Translations under genes and position numbers: made by a program
Part shown: in pieces, positions 14,874 through 24,276 of the stretch
Layout: the number at the start of each line of letters is the position of its first letter
Position numbering within the stretch: the stretch's first letter is position 1
The notes under the pieces: generated by a model
The model's input: the letters and a program-made list of their open reading frames with translations, nothing else
Database searches by the model: none
What the model was told of the DNA's origin: nothing
From: an uncultured Muribaculaceae bacterium
GTDB taxonomy: Bacteria > Bacteroidota > Bacteroidia > Bacteroidales > Muribaculaceae
DNA length: 64,000 nt
Assembly (NCBI GenBank): GCA_910576775.1
Contig: CAJTJV010000008.1
Span: forward strand, 1 to 64,000
Direction: 5' to 3'

Positions 14874-15374
14874 ATGAGCATACCTTTACGCATACGCACA
14901 GGTCTTATTGCCGCAGCAATAGCGATAGCGGCATGGAATACCGCGGCACAGCAGGTGAACTCAGATAACGAGGACCGCGACAAGATAATGGAGCAGCTAA
15001 AACCTTACAAACACAAATTTCTTGTGAAGGATCTTGACCTCTCCAAAGAACAGCAACGCGATTTCCTGCCCATATACGACAAAATGGACGACGAACTTCT
15101 GAAAATCAATGAAGACACCCGTCGGCTCGAGCGCTCTGTCAGCGAAAACAATGACGCCTCCGAAATAGAAATAGAAGCAGCGTCGCGTGCCGTCTTCGAA
15201 CAGAAACAGAAAGAGGCTCAGATAGAGCTTTCCTACTATGATAAATTCAAAGAAATTCTGTCACCACGTCAGTTGCTGAAACTTAAAAGCAGCGAGCGCA
15301 GATTCACACAGTGGATTGTAAGGCACCACCGCCGGCTCAGCCGCGACCGCGGGGAGACCGACAACCGCCGCTGA
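14874..15374 (+). CDS. Spy/CpxP-like periplasmic protein
   Basis: A 166-aa protein with a signal peptide (IAAAIAIAAWNTAAQQ) and a helical mature domain similar to the LTXXQ/Spy family: FLVKDLDLSKEQQRDFLPIYDKM and ILSPRQLLKL are the two typical motifs. Spy-type proteins act as chaperones or sensors in the periplasm. It follows the membrane protein by 2 nt and ends in an Arg-rich tail (HHRRLSRDRGETDNRR). Confidence 0.75.
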   Translation: MSIPLRIRTGLIAAAIAIAAWNTAAQQVNSDNEDRDKIMEQLKPYKHKFLVKDLDLSKEQQRDFLPIYDKMDDELLKINEDTRRLERSVSENNDASEIEIEAASRAVFEQKQKEAQIELSYYDKFKEILSPRQLLKLKSSERRFTQWIVRHHRRLSRDRGETDNRR

Positions 15375-15419
15375 CAGCCTTCTGTAACCGTCACCGGATT
15401 CATCCGGAAAAATAACTGC

Positions 15420-15454
15420 AAGCACTCGCTCCCCTACCGGAGTCTGTGCTTTTT
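15420..15454 (+). terminator. Terminator after the sigma operon
   Basis: Stem AAGCAC/GTGCTT with an inner CTCC/GGAG pairing, followed by TTTTAACTTTTT. A small CCGGAT-TC-ATCCGG hairpin lies just upstream (around 15395-15408). Confidence 0.7.
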
Positions 15455-15479
15455 AACTTTTTCATACCGACATCCATCA

Positions 15480-17348
15480 ATGGCAAACGTCCTAAATATA
15501 GAAAATCTTACCAAGAGCTACGGCGACCGCATTCTTTTCGCTGACATAACTTTCGGAATGGATCAGGGCGATAAAATAGGAATCGTCGCCCGCAACGGAA
15601 CCGGCAAGACTACTCTTCTACGTATTATCGCCGGTATAGAAGCACCGGATAGCGGAAAAATCACATTCCGCAATGGTTTAAAAATAGGATATCTGCCCCA
15701 AGAGCCTGCATTCGACGGTTCTAAAACTCTTTTCGAGGCCGCAATAAACCATAGTGACGACCCGGCCGCCAAAGCCGTGGATACTTATCACAAAGCACTG
15801 CAGTCCGGAAATGACGACGAAATCCACCGCTGTTATAAAGAGATAGAGCAGCTAAATGCATGGGACTACGAAGAACGTCTGCGTCAGCTTATAACCCAAA
15901 TGGGCCTTGATATTGACGCCGACACATCGAAGCTGTCGGGCGGACAGCGCAAACGGCTCGCAATAGTGTGTCTGGTTGTATCTCAGCCGGATTTCATCAT
16001 CCTCGACGAACCGACAAACCATCTCGATATAGCCACTATAGAATGGCTTGAAGCATACCTTAAACGCTCGCGCGCCACGCTGATGATGGTTACTCACGAC
16101 CGATATTTCCTTGACAGGGTATGCACCCGTATTCTCGAAATAGACAACGGGCAGACCTATCTGACCGTCGGTAATTTCAATATGTACCTACGCCGGCGTG
16201 CCGAGCGAATCGAAGCCATGGATGCCGAACTGGCGCGCGCTCGAAATACTCTGCGCAGAGAACAGGAATGGATGAACAGACAGCCACAGGCACGTGCCGG
16301 AAAAGCAAAATACAGAATTGACGCTTTCTACGACCTCCGCGAACGGGCCAGAGGAAGATCCATAGAAAAAAATATACGACTCGAAGGCAATTCCTCGCGC
16401 ATAGGCTCAAAGATTTTCGAAGCCGAAAACGTATGCAAGCGCTTTGGAGATAAAGTGATCCTTGACAATTTCACTTATACTTTCGCCCGAGGGGAAAAAC
16501 TCGGCATAGTAGGACCGAACGGCGTAGGGAAATCAACATTCATAAAACTTCTCCAAGGTCTTGTACCGCTCGACAGCGGTCGATGGGAGTTGGGCGAGAC
16601 CCTGCGGTTCGGATATTACAGTCAGGAAGGCATAAGTTTCGACAACAGCAAGCGCGTTGTCGATGCGGTTCAAGAAATGGCCGAAGACATAGAAATAAAA
16701 GAAGGCATCCACCTTTCACCGATGCAGTACCTGCAACGTTTTCTCTTTCCGCCTGCCGACCAGCAGAAATACATATATACCCTCAGCGGCGGAGAGAAAT
16801 GCCGCCTGCACCTGGCGACAGTACTGATGCGGCAACCCAACTTTCTTATCCTTGATGAACCGACCAACGATCTCGATATCGTAACTCTCGGCATACTTGA
16901 GGAATATCTTAGTGATTTCAACGGATGCGTGATAATCATCAGCCACGACCGATATTTCCTCGATAATATAGTCGACCACATATTCGTTATGGAAGGTAAT
17001 GGTACTATAAAGGATTTTCCGGGAAATTACAGTGATTACCGCGCATTCATCGAAACGCAAAAATCCGCAAAAGAAGGACACACTGAAAAGCCGCACAAAC
17101 AAATTAAACCGGAAAAATCCGAAAAGACCTCAAACAGACTGACATTCAAGGAGAGAAAGGAGTTTGAATCGTTGACATCCGAAATCGACAGCCTCACCAC
17201 AGAAAAGAAAAGCCTGGAAAGTTTCTTTGCATCGGGAGAGAATGCCTCCCCGGAAGATTTTAAAACTAAAACCGTACGTTACAACGAAATATCCGAGATT
17301 CTTGACGAAAAAGAAATGCGTTGGCTCGAATTGTCCGAAAAAGAATGA
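15480..17348 (+). CDS. ABC-F family ATPase (Uup-like)
   Basis: A 622-aa soluble tandem ATPase. NBD1 has Walker A RNGTGKTT near residue 39, signature LSGGQRKRL and Walker B IILDEPTNHLD. NBD2 has GPNGVGKST near 345, LSGGEKCRL and LILDEPTNDLD. The C-terminal 90 residues form a basic coiled coil, as in Uup. ABC-F proteins act on the ribosome or on branched DNA; they have no membrane part. The stop overlaps the next start as ATGA, so the receptor gene downstream is translationally coupled. Confidence 0.9.
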   Translation: MANVLNIENLTKSYGDRILFADITFGMDQGDKIGIVARNGTGKTTLLRIIAGIEAPDSGKITFRNGLKIGYLPQEPAFDGSKTLFEAAINHSDDPAAKAVDTYHKALQSGNDDEIHRCYKEIEQLNAWDYEERLRQLITQMGLDIDADTSKLSGGQRKRLAIVCLVVSQPDFIILDEPTNHLDIATIEWLEAYLKRSRATLMMVTHDRYFLDRVCTRILEIDNGQTYLTVGNFNMYLRRRAERIEAMDAELARARNTLRREQEWMNRQPQARAGKAKYRIDAFYDLRERARGRSIEKNIRLEGNSSRIGSKIFEAENVCKRFGDKVILDNFTYTFARGEKLGIVGPNGVGKSTFIKLLQGLVPLDSGRWELGETLRFGYYSQEGISFDNSKRVVDAVQEMAEDIEIKEGIHLSPMQYLQRFLFPPADQQKYIYTLSGGEKCRLHLATVLMRQPNFLILDEPTNDLDIVTLGILEEYLSDFNGCVIIISHDRYFLDNIVDHIFVMEGNGTIKDFPGNYSDYRAFIETQKSAKEGHTEKPHKQIKPEKSEKTSNRLTFKERKEFESLTSEIDSLTTEKKSLESFFASGENASPEDFKTKTVRYNEISEILDEKEMRWLELSEKE

Positions 17349-19564
17349 CTCTAAGACTAATATTCATAGCCGCAATGGCAATTACTGTCACGGGAACCGT
17401 TCATGCGGATGATGGCGACAGCCTTCGCGCCCATAGACTGAAGCCGGTCGAGGTGCTCGGACTAAAGCAGACTCCCGGAAGCGGTATTATATCTGAAGCC
17501 GTAACCAAAATCTCCGGAGCTTCGGCACGCCGTCTCGGTATCGACGCTGCCAAAGGCATCAGCCTTGTCGCCCCCAATTTCTACATGCCTGACTACGGTT
17601 CCCGAATGACGTCCTCAATTTATGTACGCGGACTGGGCACTCGCATCGACCAGCCCGTAGTAGGACTCAATGTCGACAACATCCCGTATCTTAACAAAGA
17701 CAACTATGATTTCGACCTCGCCGACATCGAGAGTATTGAAGTGCTTCGCGGCGCACAGGCAGTGTTAAACGGCCGCAACACCATGGGTGGCCAAATCAAC
17801 ATCCGCACCCTTTCACCATTAAGTGCAAAAGGATGGCGTGCCATGCTCGAATACGGACGAGCCAACAGTATCAAAGCCTCTGCGGCATACTACGGCACTC
17901 TCAGTCCGAAACTCGGTATGAGCCTCAGCGGTCTTTTCCGACATACAGACGGATTCTTCCGCAACGCACATACCGGCAAACTGCTCGACCACGAAAACTC
18001 GGGTACCCTGAGATGGAAAACGGTATGGCGTCCGTCGGCGGCATTATCCGTCAGCAATACAGCCGTCGCAACCACCGCCCGCCAGGGCGGATATCCTTAC
18101 GCGCGCCTCTCTACCGGAGAAATTGACTACAACGATACCTGTTCTTACCGACGCACAAACTTTGCCGACGCACTGACGCTCGCCTGGGCAGGCAACCGCG
18201 TCCTCGTGACATCAATAACCTCCGTCCAATATCTTGACGACTGCATGGATCTTGATCAGGATTTCACGCCCGACGATTATTTTACCCTCCAACAGGCGCG
18301 ACGTGAATGGGCTTTTACAGAGGATCTTTTCACACGAGGTAACAGAGGCCATTACAACTGGCTTGGAGGCGTATATTTTTTCTATAAGAACGGTACGATG
18401 CATGCTCCGGTAACATTCAAGGACACCGGCATAGCCGAACTTATAGAGAAAAACCGCAATCAAGCCAATCCCAACTATCCCATAGGATGGGACACTCGAC
18501 ACTTTGTACTCGGAAGCGATTTCACTCAACGTAATCTCGGGTTCGCAGTCTACCACGAAAGCACCTACAAAGCCGGGGAATGGTTTTTCGAACTCGGATT
18601 CCGCCTCGATGTCGAGAAGCCGACGCTAATCTACAGCAGCCACGCGGACACAGGTTTCAAAACATACCATCTGTTGCCGGATGGCACATCGGAACTTTAC
18701 GGCCATACTCCTGTCAAAATTGACGACAACGGAAATCTTAGCACAACATACGTTCAGTTCCTGCCAAAAGTCAGCATCTCGTACAAAGGCGATTTTGAAC
18801 CATATCTGAGTTTCTCCAAAGCATACAAAGCCGGCGGCTACAACACTCAGATGTTCAGCGAGGTGCTCCAGCAACGTATAATGGAATATATGGGAATGTC
18901 GGCTACTCAGACACTTGAACATATTGTCAGCTACAAACCCGAAACAAGCTTCAACTACGAAGCCGGCTTCCGCTGGAAACTGCGTCCTGCGAACCTTAAT
19001 CTGGATGCGGCGTTATTCTACATCGACTGCCGCAACCAACAGCTTACCGTATTTCCTCCGGGTACTATAACCGGAAGAATGATGACAAATGCCGGCCGCA
19101 CCCGTAGTTTCGGAATAGAGCTTTCGGCAAACTGGCAACCGGTGGAAGACCTGAGAGTATCAGCCTCCTACGGATATACCAACGCCACATTCCTTAAATA
19201 CAATGACGGCAAACAGAATTACAAGGGAAAACATCTTCCATATGCGCCAGAAAACACTCTCTTCGGAGAAATATCATGGCGCGCCACTCCATTGGAATTC
19301 CTCGGTGTCACACCGTCACTCTCAGCGACAGCCCGTTGTGCCGGTCGCATTTTTTGGGATGACGCCAACACCGTGTCACAGCCCTTCTATTGTCTGCCGG
19401 GACTGACAATAGGATTCAATGCCGAAAAATGGAATCTGACTCTCTGGGGAACCAATCTGAGCAATACCCGCTACGACGTTTTCTATTTCCTTTCCATGGG
19501 CAATGCTTTCGTCCAGCGAGGTTTTCCACTACGCTTCGGCGCCACCCTCCGTTTCAGAATCTGA
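17345..19564 (+). CDS. TonB-dependent outer-membrane receptor
   Basis: About 739 aa from the ATG at 17345 (overlapping the ABC-F stop). A signal peptide (MTLRLIFIAAMAITVTGTVHA) is followed by a plug domain (about residues 35-150; VRGLGTRIDQPVV, IEVLRGAQAVLNGRNTMGGQINI) and a 22-strand barrel ending in an aromatic/basic GATLRFRI. No SusC carboxypeptidase-like N-domain and no SusD partner are present, so it resembles siderophore, cobalamin or metal receptors more than glycan importers. The substrate is unknown. Confidence 0.9.
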   Translation: MTLRLIFIAAMAITVTGTVHADDGDSLRAHRLKPVEVLGLKQTPGSGIISEAVTKISGASARRLGIDAAKGISLVAPNFYMPDYGSRMTSSIYVRGLGTRIDQPVVGLNVDNIPYLNKDNYDFDLADIESIEVLRGAQAVLNGRNTMGGQINIRTLSPLSAKGWRAMLEYGRANSIKASAAYYGTLSPKLGMSLSGLFRHTDGFFRNAHTGKLLDHENSGTLRWKTVWRPSAALSVSNTAVATTARQGGYPYARLSTGEIDYNDTCSYRRTNFADALTLAWAGNRVLVTSITSVQYLDDCMDLDQDFTPDDYFTLQQARREWAFTEDLFTRGNRGHYNWLGGVYFFYKNGTMHAPVTFKDTGIAELIEKNRNQANPNYPIGWDTRHFVLGSDFTQRNLGFAVYHESTYKAGEWFFELGFRLDVEKPTLIYSSHADTGFKTYHLLPDGTSELYGHTPVKIDDNGNLSTTYVQFLPKVSISYKGDFEPYLSFSKAYKAGGYNTQMFSEVLQQRIMEYMGMSATQTLEHIVSYKPETSFNYEAGFRWKLRPANLNLDAALFYIDCRNQQLTVFPPGTITGRMMTNAGRTRSFGIELSANWQPVEDLRVSASYGYTNATFLKYNDGKQNYKGKHLPYAPENTLFGEISWRATPLEFLGVTPSLSATARCAGRIFWDDANTVSQPFYCLPGLTIGFNAEKWNLTLWGTNLSNTRYDVFYFLSMGNAFVQRGFPLRFGATLRFRI

Positions 19565-19575
19565 ACTACCCATAT

Positions 19576-19612
19576 AAAAATAGCGCCGCAACTCAATCGC
19601 GGCGCTATTTTT
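19576..19612. terminator. Bidirectional terminator between receptor and secDF
   Basis: A 14-bp perfect stem (AAAAATAGCGCCGC, 19576-19589 with 19599-19612) with a 9-nt loop and A/T runs on both sides, between two converging genes. Confidence 0.9.
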
Positions 19613-19634
19613 ATTATATAGATAAACGGATAGT

Positions 19635-22517
19635 TTATTTCTTGGCGGCAACCACCTTGCGGCGAGCGTCAGTAAGATAGGCAACGGGACAAGCAACATA
19701 GATTGTTGCGAGAGTACCGATGACTACACCGAAAATCATTGCGAATGTGAAGCTGCGTATTGAATCACCACCGAGGATAAAGATACAGAGCAGAACCAAC
19801 AGCGTCGAAGCCGATGTCATGATAGTACGGCTTAATGTAGTGTTGATTGAGTTGTTGATGGTTGTGAAGAAATCGAGCTTGGGATATAGAGCGGTGTTCT
19901 CACGCACACGGTCGAACACAACCACGGTATCGTTAATCTGATAACCGATAACTGTAAGAATAGCCGCGATAAACGTCTGATCCACTTCCATAGCGAACGG
20001 AAGAATTCCGTAGAAGAGCGAATAGAAGCCGATGATAGTGAATGCCGTGAATGCGACAGCGGCAAGAGCGCCGAGCGAGAAAGCGACATTACGGAATCGG
20101 AGAAGGATGTAAAGGAACATCGCGATAAGGGCGATGGCAACGGCGATGTAAGCGTCGGTACGCATGTCATCGGCCACCGACGGACCAACTTTCTGAGAAC
20201 TTACAATACCCTGAGATGCGTCGGTTGTCGAGAATTCGGCAGCTGTCATGCCTTCACGAAGATACGGTTTGAGAGCATTGAAGAGCTTATCGGTAATTTC
20301 ACGCTCGGTATCAGCTTGCTCATCGGTAATCTTATAGTTAGTCGAAACACGCACCTGATTGGAGCTTTCGATTGTGATTACCGATGTGGAAGCGCCGGGG
20401 AACTGAGGAGCGAGAACCTGCTGGAGTTCTGTAGTGCTTACGGGTTTCTCGAACTTGACGATATAATTGCGTCCACCGGAGAAATCAATACCTTGGTTAA
20501 GACCACGGACGCAGAGTGAGATAATTACTATTGCTGCAAATATGCCGCATATCGTGAAGCTGACTTTGCGCTGGTTAAGGAAATTGATGTGAGCATTGAC
20601 AAACACCTTTTTCGACAGACTTGTAGCGAAAGTAAGCTTGCCGAAGCTCTGGCTCTTGCTGAACCAAAGGAAGAAAAGACGGCTTAGATAAACTGCGGTA
20701 AAGAACGAACAGATCAGACCGATGATAAGAGTAGTCGCGAATCCTTTGATAGGGCCGGTACCGAAAAGAAGAAGGATTACACCGGTGATAATAGATGTGA
20801 GGTTCGAGTCAAAGATAGCGGAGAATGCATTGCTATAACCATCGGCAAGAGCATTACGCACATTTTTGCCGGCTCGAAGCTCTTCTTTGGTACGCTCGAA
20901 GATAAGCACATTGGCGTCGACAGCCATACCGAGCGAAAGCACGATACCGGCAATACCACTCATGGTGAGGACTGCCTGGAAAGATGCGAGAATACCGATA
21001 GTAAAGAAGAGGTTGCAGATAAGGCAGATATTGGCGATAAGTCCGGGAACAAATCCGTAGAAGCCCATCATGAAAATCATAAGGAGCACCAGAGCCACAA
21101 CGAAAGAGACGAAACCGTCATGGATGGCTTGCTTACCCAACGAAGGACCGACAACCATATCGGAGATGATATGCACTTTGGCATCCATCTTACCGGATTT
21201 CAGTACGTTTGCAAGGTCACGGGCTTCTTCGATCGAGAAATCACCGGTAATCGAAGACTGACCACCTTCGATTTTATCGTTCACGTTAGGAGCAGAGTAA
21301 ACCTTGTCGTCAAGGACAATGGCAACTTGCTTGCCAACATTCTGGCCTGTGATACGAGCCCAGTTGCGGGCGCCTTCTGCATTCATGCGCATCGAAACCT
21401 CGTTGCCGCGAAGCTGATCGAAATTCGAGGAAGCGTCGCTGACAGCCTTGCCGTCGAGAGCGGGCTTGCCACCGTTGGCACGGAGAGCGTAGAGTGCAAT
21501 ACCGATGTTATGTTCCACGCCTTTGTCATCGAAACGAGTAGTGGGTTTCACACCCCAGCGCAGACGGAGATCGGAGGGAAGAACACTTTTTGCAGCCGGA
21601 GAAGCAAGAACCTCGTCGATGGCAGCGGTAGCCTTGGCATCGGGTGCGAAGCCTATAGTTGCGCCATAACCGCCACCGCTTTGCAGCAGAGCGAGAAGAG
21701 GTGCAGCGTTTACCGTGGTATCGTTTGCAATACGATTGATAAGAGCGTTGAAAGCGTTGCCCAGTTCTTCTGCACGGTATGTTTCGTAGAATTCAAGATT
21801 TGCAGAGCGCTGGAGAAGGTCACGCACACGTTCATGATCTTTTACACCGGGAAGTTCGAGAAGGATCTGTCCGTCTTTTCCCTGAAGAACCTGAATATTG
21901 GGAGAAACAACACCGAACTGGTCGATACGGTTACGGAGCACATTGGTTGCCGAGTTGTCGACACGGTCTTTTACCTGGCTTTTGAGTGTGGCTCGCACAG
22001 CGTCGTCGCTCATACCGGCTTTTACTACGTCCTGGAAAACTACCGAGAAATCGGCCTGTGGTTTATTCTGACGGTAAAGCTGGATGAAGCTACTGACAAA
22101 ATCATCACTCTCGTGATTCGTAACCATTTTGTTTGCACCGTTAAGAGCTGCCTCGAATACAGAGTCGGTCTCTCCGGATTTCATCGAACGCATCATGTCG
22201 GGCATATCTACCTGAAGGATAACGTTCATACCGCCTTTGAGGTCGAGGCCGAGACCAACACCCCATTTGCGGACATCATTGAGTTTGTAATAGCCTAAAT
22301 ACACTTTCTTTTCGCCGAGCGAGTCCATGTAGTGCTTGTAGGCCTGGTTGTAGGCAGCGTCATCGTTATCACCGGATTCCAATAGTGCATACTCTGCCGC
22401 CTGATTCTCGTACTTATTTGAGATGAATGTGAACGAAAGATAGAACAAGCAGACTAACACCAAGAAAATAGCGATTACACCTGCGACGATGCTACCCAAT
22501 TTTCCTTTGCTTTGCAT
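19635..22517 (-). CDS. secDF: Fused protein translocase SecDF
   Basis: A 960-aa protein joining SecD (residues about 1-610) and SecF (about 620-960), the usual form in Bacteroidetes. SecD shows DLKGGMNVILQV and the large periplasmic P1 domain, then six helices with GMAVDANVLIFERTKEEL. SecF shows IDFSGGRNYIV and INDTVVVFDRVREN. It uses the proton gradient to pull exported proteins through SecYEG. It is monocistronic, ends at a shared terminator, and is core genome. A 392-codon antisense open frame inside it is not considered real. Confidence 0.97.
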   Translation of the reverse strand: MQSKGKLGSIVAGVIAIFLVLVCLFYLSFTFISNKYENQAAEYALLESGDNDDAAYNQAYKHYMDSLGEKKVYLGYYKLNDVRKWGVGLGLDLKGGMNVILQVDMPDMMRSMKSGETDSVFEAALNGANKMVTNHESDDFVSSFIQLYRQNKPQADFSVVFQDVVKAGMSDDAVRATLKSQVKDRVDNSATNVLRNRIDQFGVVSPNIQVLQGKDGQILLELPGVKDHERVRDLLQRSANLEFYETYRAEELGNAFNALINRIANDTTVNAAPLLALLQSGGGYGATIGFAPDAKATAAIDEVLASPAAKSVLPSDLRLRWGVKPTTRFDDKGVEHNIGIALYALRANGGKPALDGKAVSDASSNFDQLRGNEVSMRMNAEGARNWARITGQNVGKQVAIVLDDKVYSAPNVNDKIEGGQSSITGDFSIEEARDLANVLKSGKMDAKVHIISDMVVGPSLGKQAIHDGFVSFVVALVLLMIFMMGFYGFVPGLIANICLICNLFFTIGILASFQAVLTMSGIAGIVLSLGMAVDANVLIFERTKEELRAGKNVRNALADGYSNAFSAIFDSNLTSIITGVILLLFGTGPIKGFATTLIIGLICSFFTAVYLSRLFFLWFSKSQSFGKLTFATSLSKKVFVNAHINFLNQRKVSFTICGIFAAIVIISLCVRGLNQGIDFSGGRNYIVKFEKPVSTTELQQVLAPQFPGASTSVITIESSNQVRVSTNYKITDEQADTEREITDKLFNALKPYLREGMTAAEFSTTDASQGIVSSQKVGPSVADDMRTDAYIAVAIALIAMFLYILLRFRNVAFSLGALAAVAFTAFTIIGFYSLFYGILPFAMEVDQTFIAAILTVIGYQINDTVVVFDRVRENTALYPKLDFFTTINNSINTTLSRTIMTSASTLLVLLCIFILGGDSIRSFTFAMIFGVVIGTLATIYVACPVAYLTDARRKVVAAKK

Positions 22518-22570
22518 GTAAAATTTATGGTTTAATTATTAATGATTGTTTTCGATATATTTTCAGCTTG

Positions 22571-22578
22571 CAAATATA
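22571..22578 (-). promoter_or_regulatory. Likely -7 box of secDF
   Basis: Minus-strand TATATTTG about 55 nt before the secDF start fits TAnnTTTG. No good TTTG is found 19-21 nt upstream, so the assignment is tentative. Confidence 0.4.
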
Positions 22579-22645
22579 CATATTATTCTACAATTGGCCG
22601 CACAGGTACTGCCGTTTTTTGGGTTTCAGACAGACAAAACGGACA

Positions 22646-24271
22646 TCAGAAACGGAAATCCGCCCCAAAAAGGCCATGTAATCCCTGGCATTCAAGTCCC
22701 GGCAACACAAGTTCACGTCTGTTGAGAACATTGTCGAACCGAAGGAACAGCCCTATTCCTGACGTAACTTTCCAGCTTGCGCCAAATCCCAATTCCGGTA
22801 AATCTCCCATATTGTATTCCAGGGAATTCGTACCAATGACTCCATAGCGACGCCCGCCGCGTAATGAATAGCGCAGGTCGAACGACCATCGTCCGGAAGG
22901 GCGATATTTCGCAGTAAAATCCAATGAATACTTGGCGCGGTCGAAATATCGGCCATCCTCGGAAGCAATGCCCTCCGGTCCGGCATTGAAACGGAGCGCT
23001 GCATCAAAACGTGTACTATAACTGTAAGCTACAGCAATACCTCCATGCCAGCCCGAAATATCAGTCGGGACAAACGACATTGAAGCATATGTGCCGCTGA
23101 TTCCCGCGACAGGCATCATGGTGCGGTTTACTTTTGACCAACCACCAAAAACATCGAATTTAAAACCGGCAAAAGAACCGAGGCGCACACCGACAAGTCC
23201 GTTGACAGGACTATAAGACGGATAGGCAAACGACGCACCGGAAGCAAAAGGCGAGTAACAATAGAGATTATACATAGTCTGCAAACGGTTGCCACCCTTG
23301 AACTCTCCATAAATAGATGCCTGCGGCATGAAATGCCATATGCCGTTGATTTGCGGCGCTATATGAAACTTGTTACCCGGAACGGAAATGGCAAGATCGA
23401 GACGCAAGCCCATATTGAGCTCATATACGTCGCCGCTTAACACGACCTTCGGAGTTAAAGCACCCAAGGCCATATTATCAAACGAACCAAGAATATTACC
23501 TTCCACATCGGCTCCGACTTTTATTCCATCGGAAACTCCCGAAAGCACTCCGGCTTTAAGACGTCCAAGCTGTTCATGTGGTGCGGATACAACCGGAGTG
23601 ATATCTTTGCCAAGTCCGAAATAACGGAAATCGAGATTTGCATAATATGATAAATCGTCCGTTGAGCGCGAAGCTGAGAGTTTTATATAAAAATTATTGA
23701 TTGACTGGCTTTTGTAACCATCATAAGTCCCGGGATTCTTTAGTCCGTCAAAACTGTAATATGTATATGCACCGAATTTCAATCCGTTTTTCAACCAATG
23801 ATCGGCAAACAGACTTATTTTAAATGCATTATCGCCTACTCTACTGTCATTGAAACGGTTTTTGTACGAAAATCCGTCGAAATTTACAGACGCGCCGGCT
23901 CGGGTGCATTCTTTGTCAATGAATCTGTAACCTGCTGCCACTCCGAGATTATATGCCGGAAAATAACCGAGCCACACATAGCCGCGGTGCTTATCAGGAT
24001 TGGCTATACCCGTATAATCCGGTGCCTTACCGGTCTGTACCAGTGGTTTGAAATTTGACCAAAGACTATAATCAGCCGGTTTGAGAGTCATATCAGGAGT
24101 AGGGGCAGGAAGAAGCTCCGGAAATATGTTTTTCAGCGGTTTGGCTTCCGGGAGATAAGTATCTACTGTTCTGTCGACAACTACTTCCGTACTCAAGTCC
24201 TGTCCTTGCGCAAAAAAAGCCGGAGAGAATGACGAAAAGAGCAAAGCGATATGTAGCTTATTGATTTTCAT
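22646..24271 (-). CDS. Outer-membrane beta-barrel protein paired with TPR protein
   Basis: A 541-aa protein with a signal peptide (MKINKLHIALLFSSFSPAFFAQG). The mature part is repetitive beta-strands with alternating hydrophobic residues and an aromatic end (LHGLFGADFRF), which looks like a TonB-dependent-receptor-type barrel without a plug. A short Pro-rich segment (FPELLPAPTPDMTLKP) precedes the barrel. The gene lies 5 nt after the giant TPR gene and is surely cotranscribed. Function unknown; outer-membrane assembly or transport is the plausible field. Confidence 0.7.
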   Translation of the reverse strand: MKINKLHIALLFSSFSPAFFAQGQDLSTEVVVDRTVDTYLPEAKPLKNIFPELLPAPTPDMTLKPADYSLWSNFKPLVQTGKAPDYTGIANPDKHRGYVWLGYFPAYNLGVAAGYRFIDKECTRAGASVNFDGFSYKNRFNDSRVGDNAFKISLFADHWLKNGLKFGAYTYYSFDGLKNPGTYDGYKSQSINNFYIKLSASRSTDDLSYYANLDFRYFGLGKDITPVVSAPHEQLGRLKAGVLSGVSDGIKVGADVEGNILGSFDNMALGALTPKVVLSGDVYELNMGLRLDLAISVPGNKFHIAPQINGIWHFMPQASIYGEFKGGNRLQTMYNLYCYSPFASGASFAYPSYSPVNGLVGVRLGSFAGFKFDVFGGWSKVNRTMMPVAGISGTYASMSFVPTDISGWHGGIAVAYSYSTRFDAALRFNAGPEGIASEDGRYFDRAKYSLDFTAKYRPSGRWSFDLRYSLRGGRRYGVIGTNSLEYNMGDLPELGFGASWKVTSGIGLFLRFDNVLNRRELVLPGLECQGLHGLFGADFRF

Positions 24272-24276
24272 AGCGG

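Noticed and set aside
17345..19564. SusC-type glycan importer
   Set aside because: No SusD gene, no N-terminal carboxypeptidase-like domain and no glycoside hydrolases nearby.
21120..22298. A 392-codon open frame on the plus strand
   Set aside because: It lies wholly antisense inside secDF, has no recognisable domain and no promoter or SD; it is a by-product of the secDF codon pattern.
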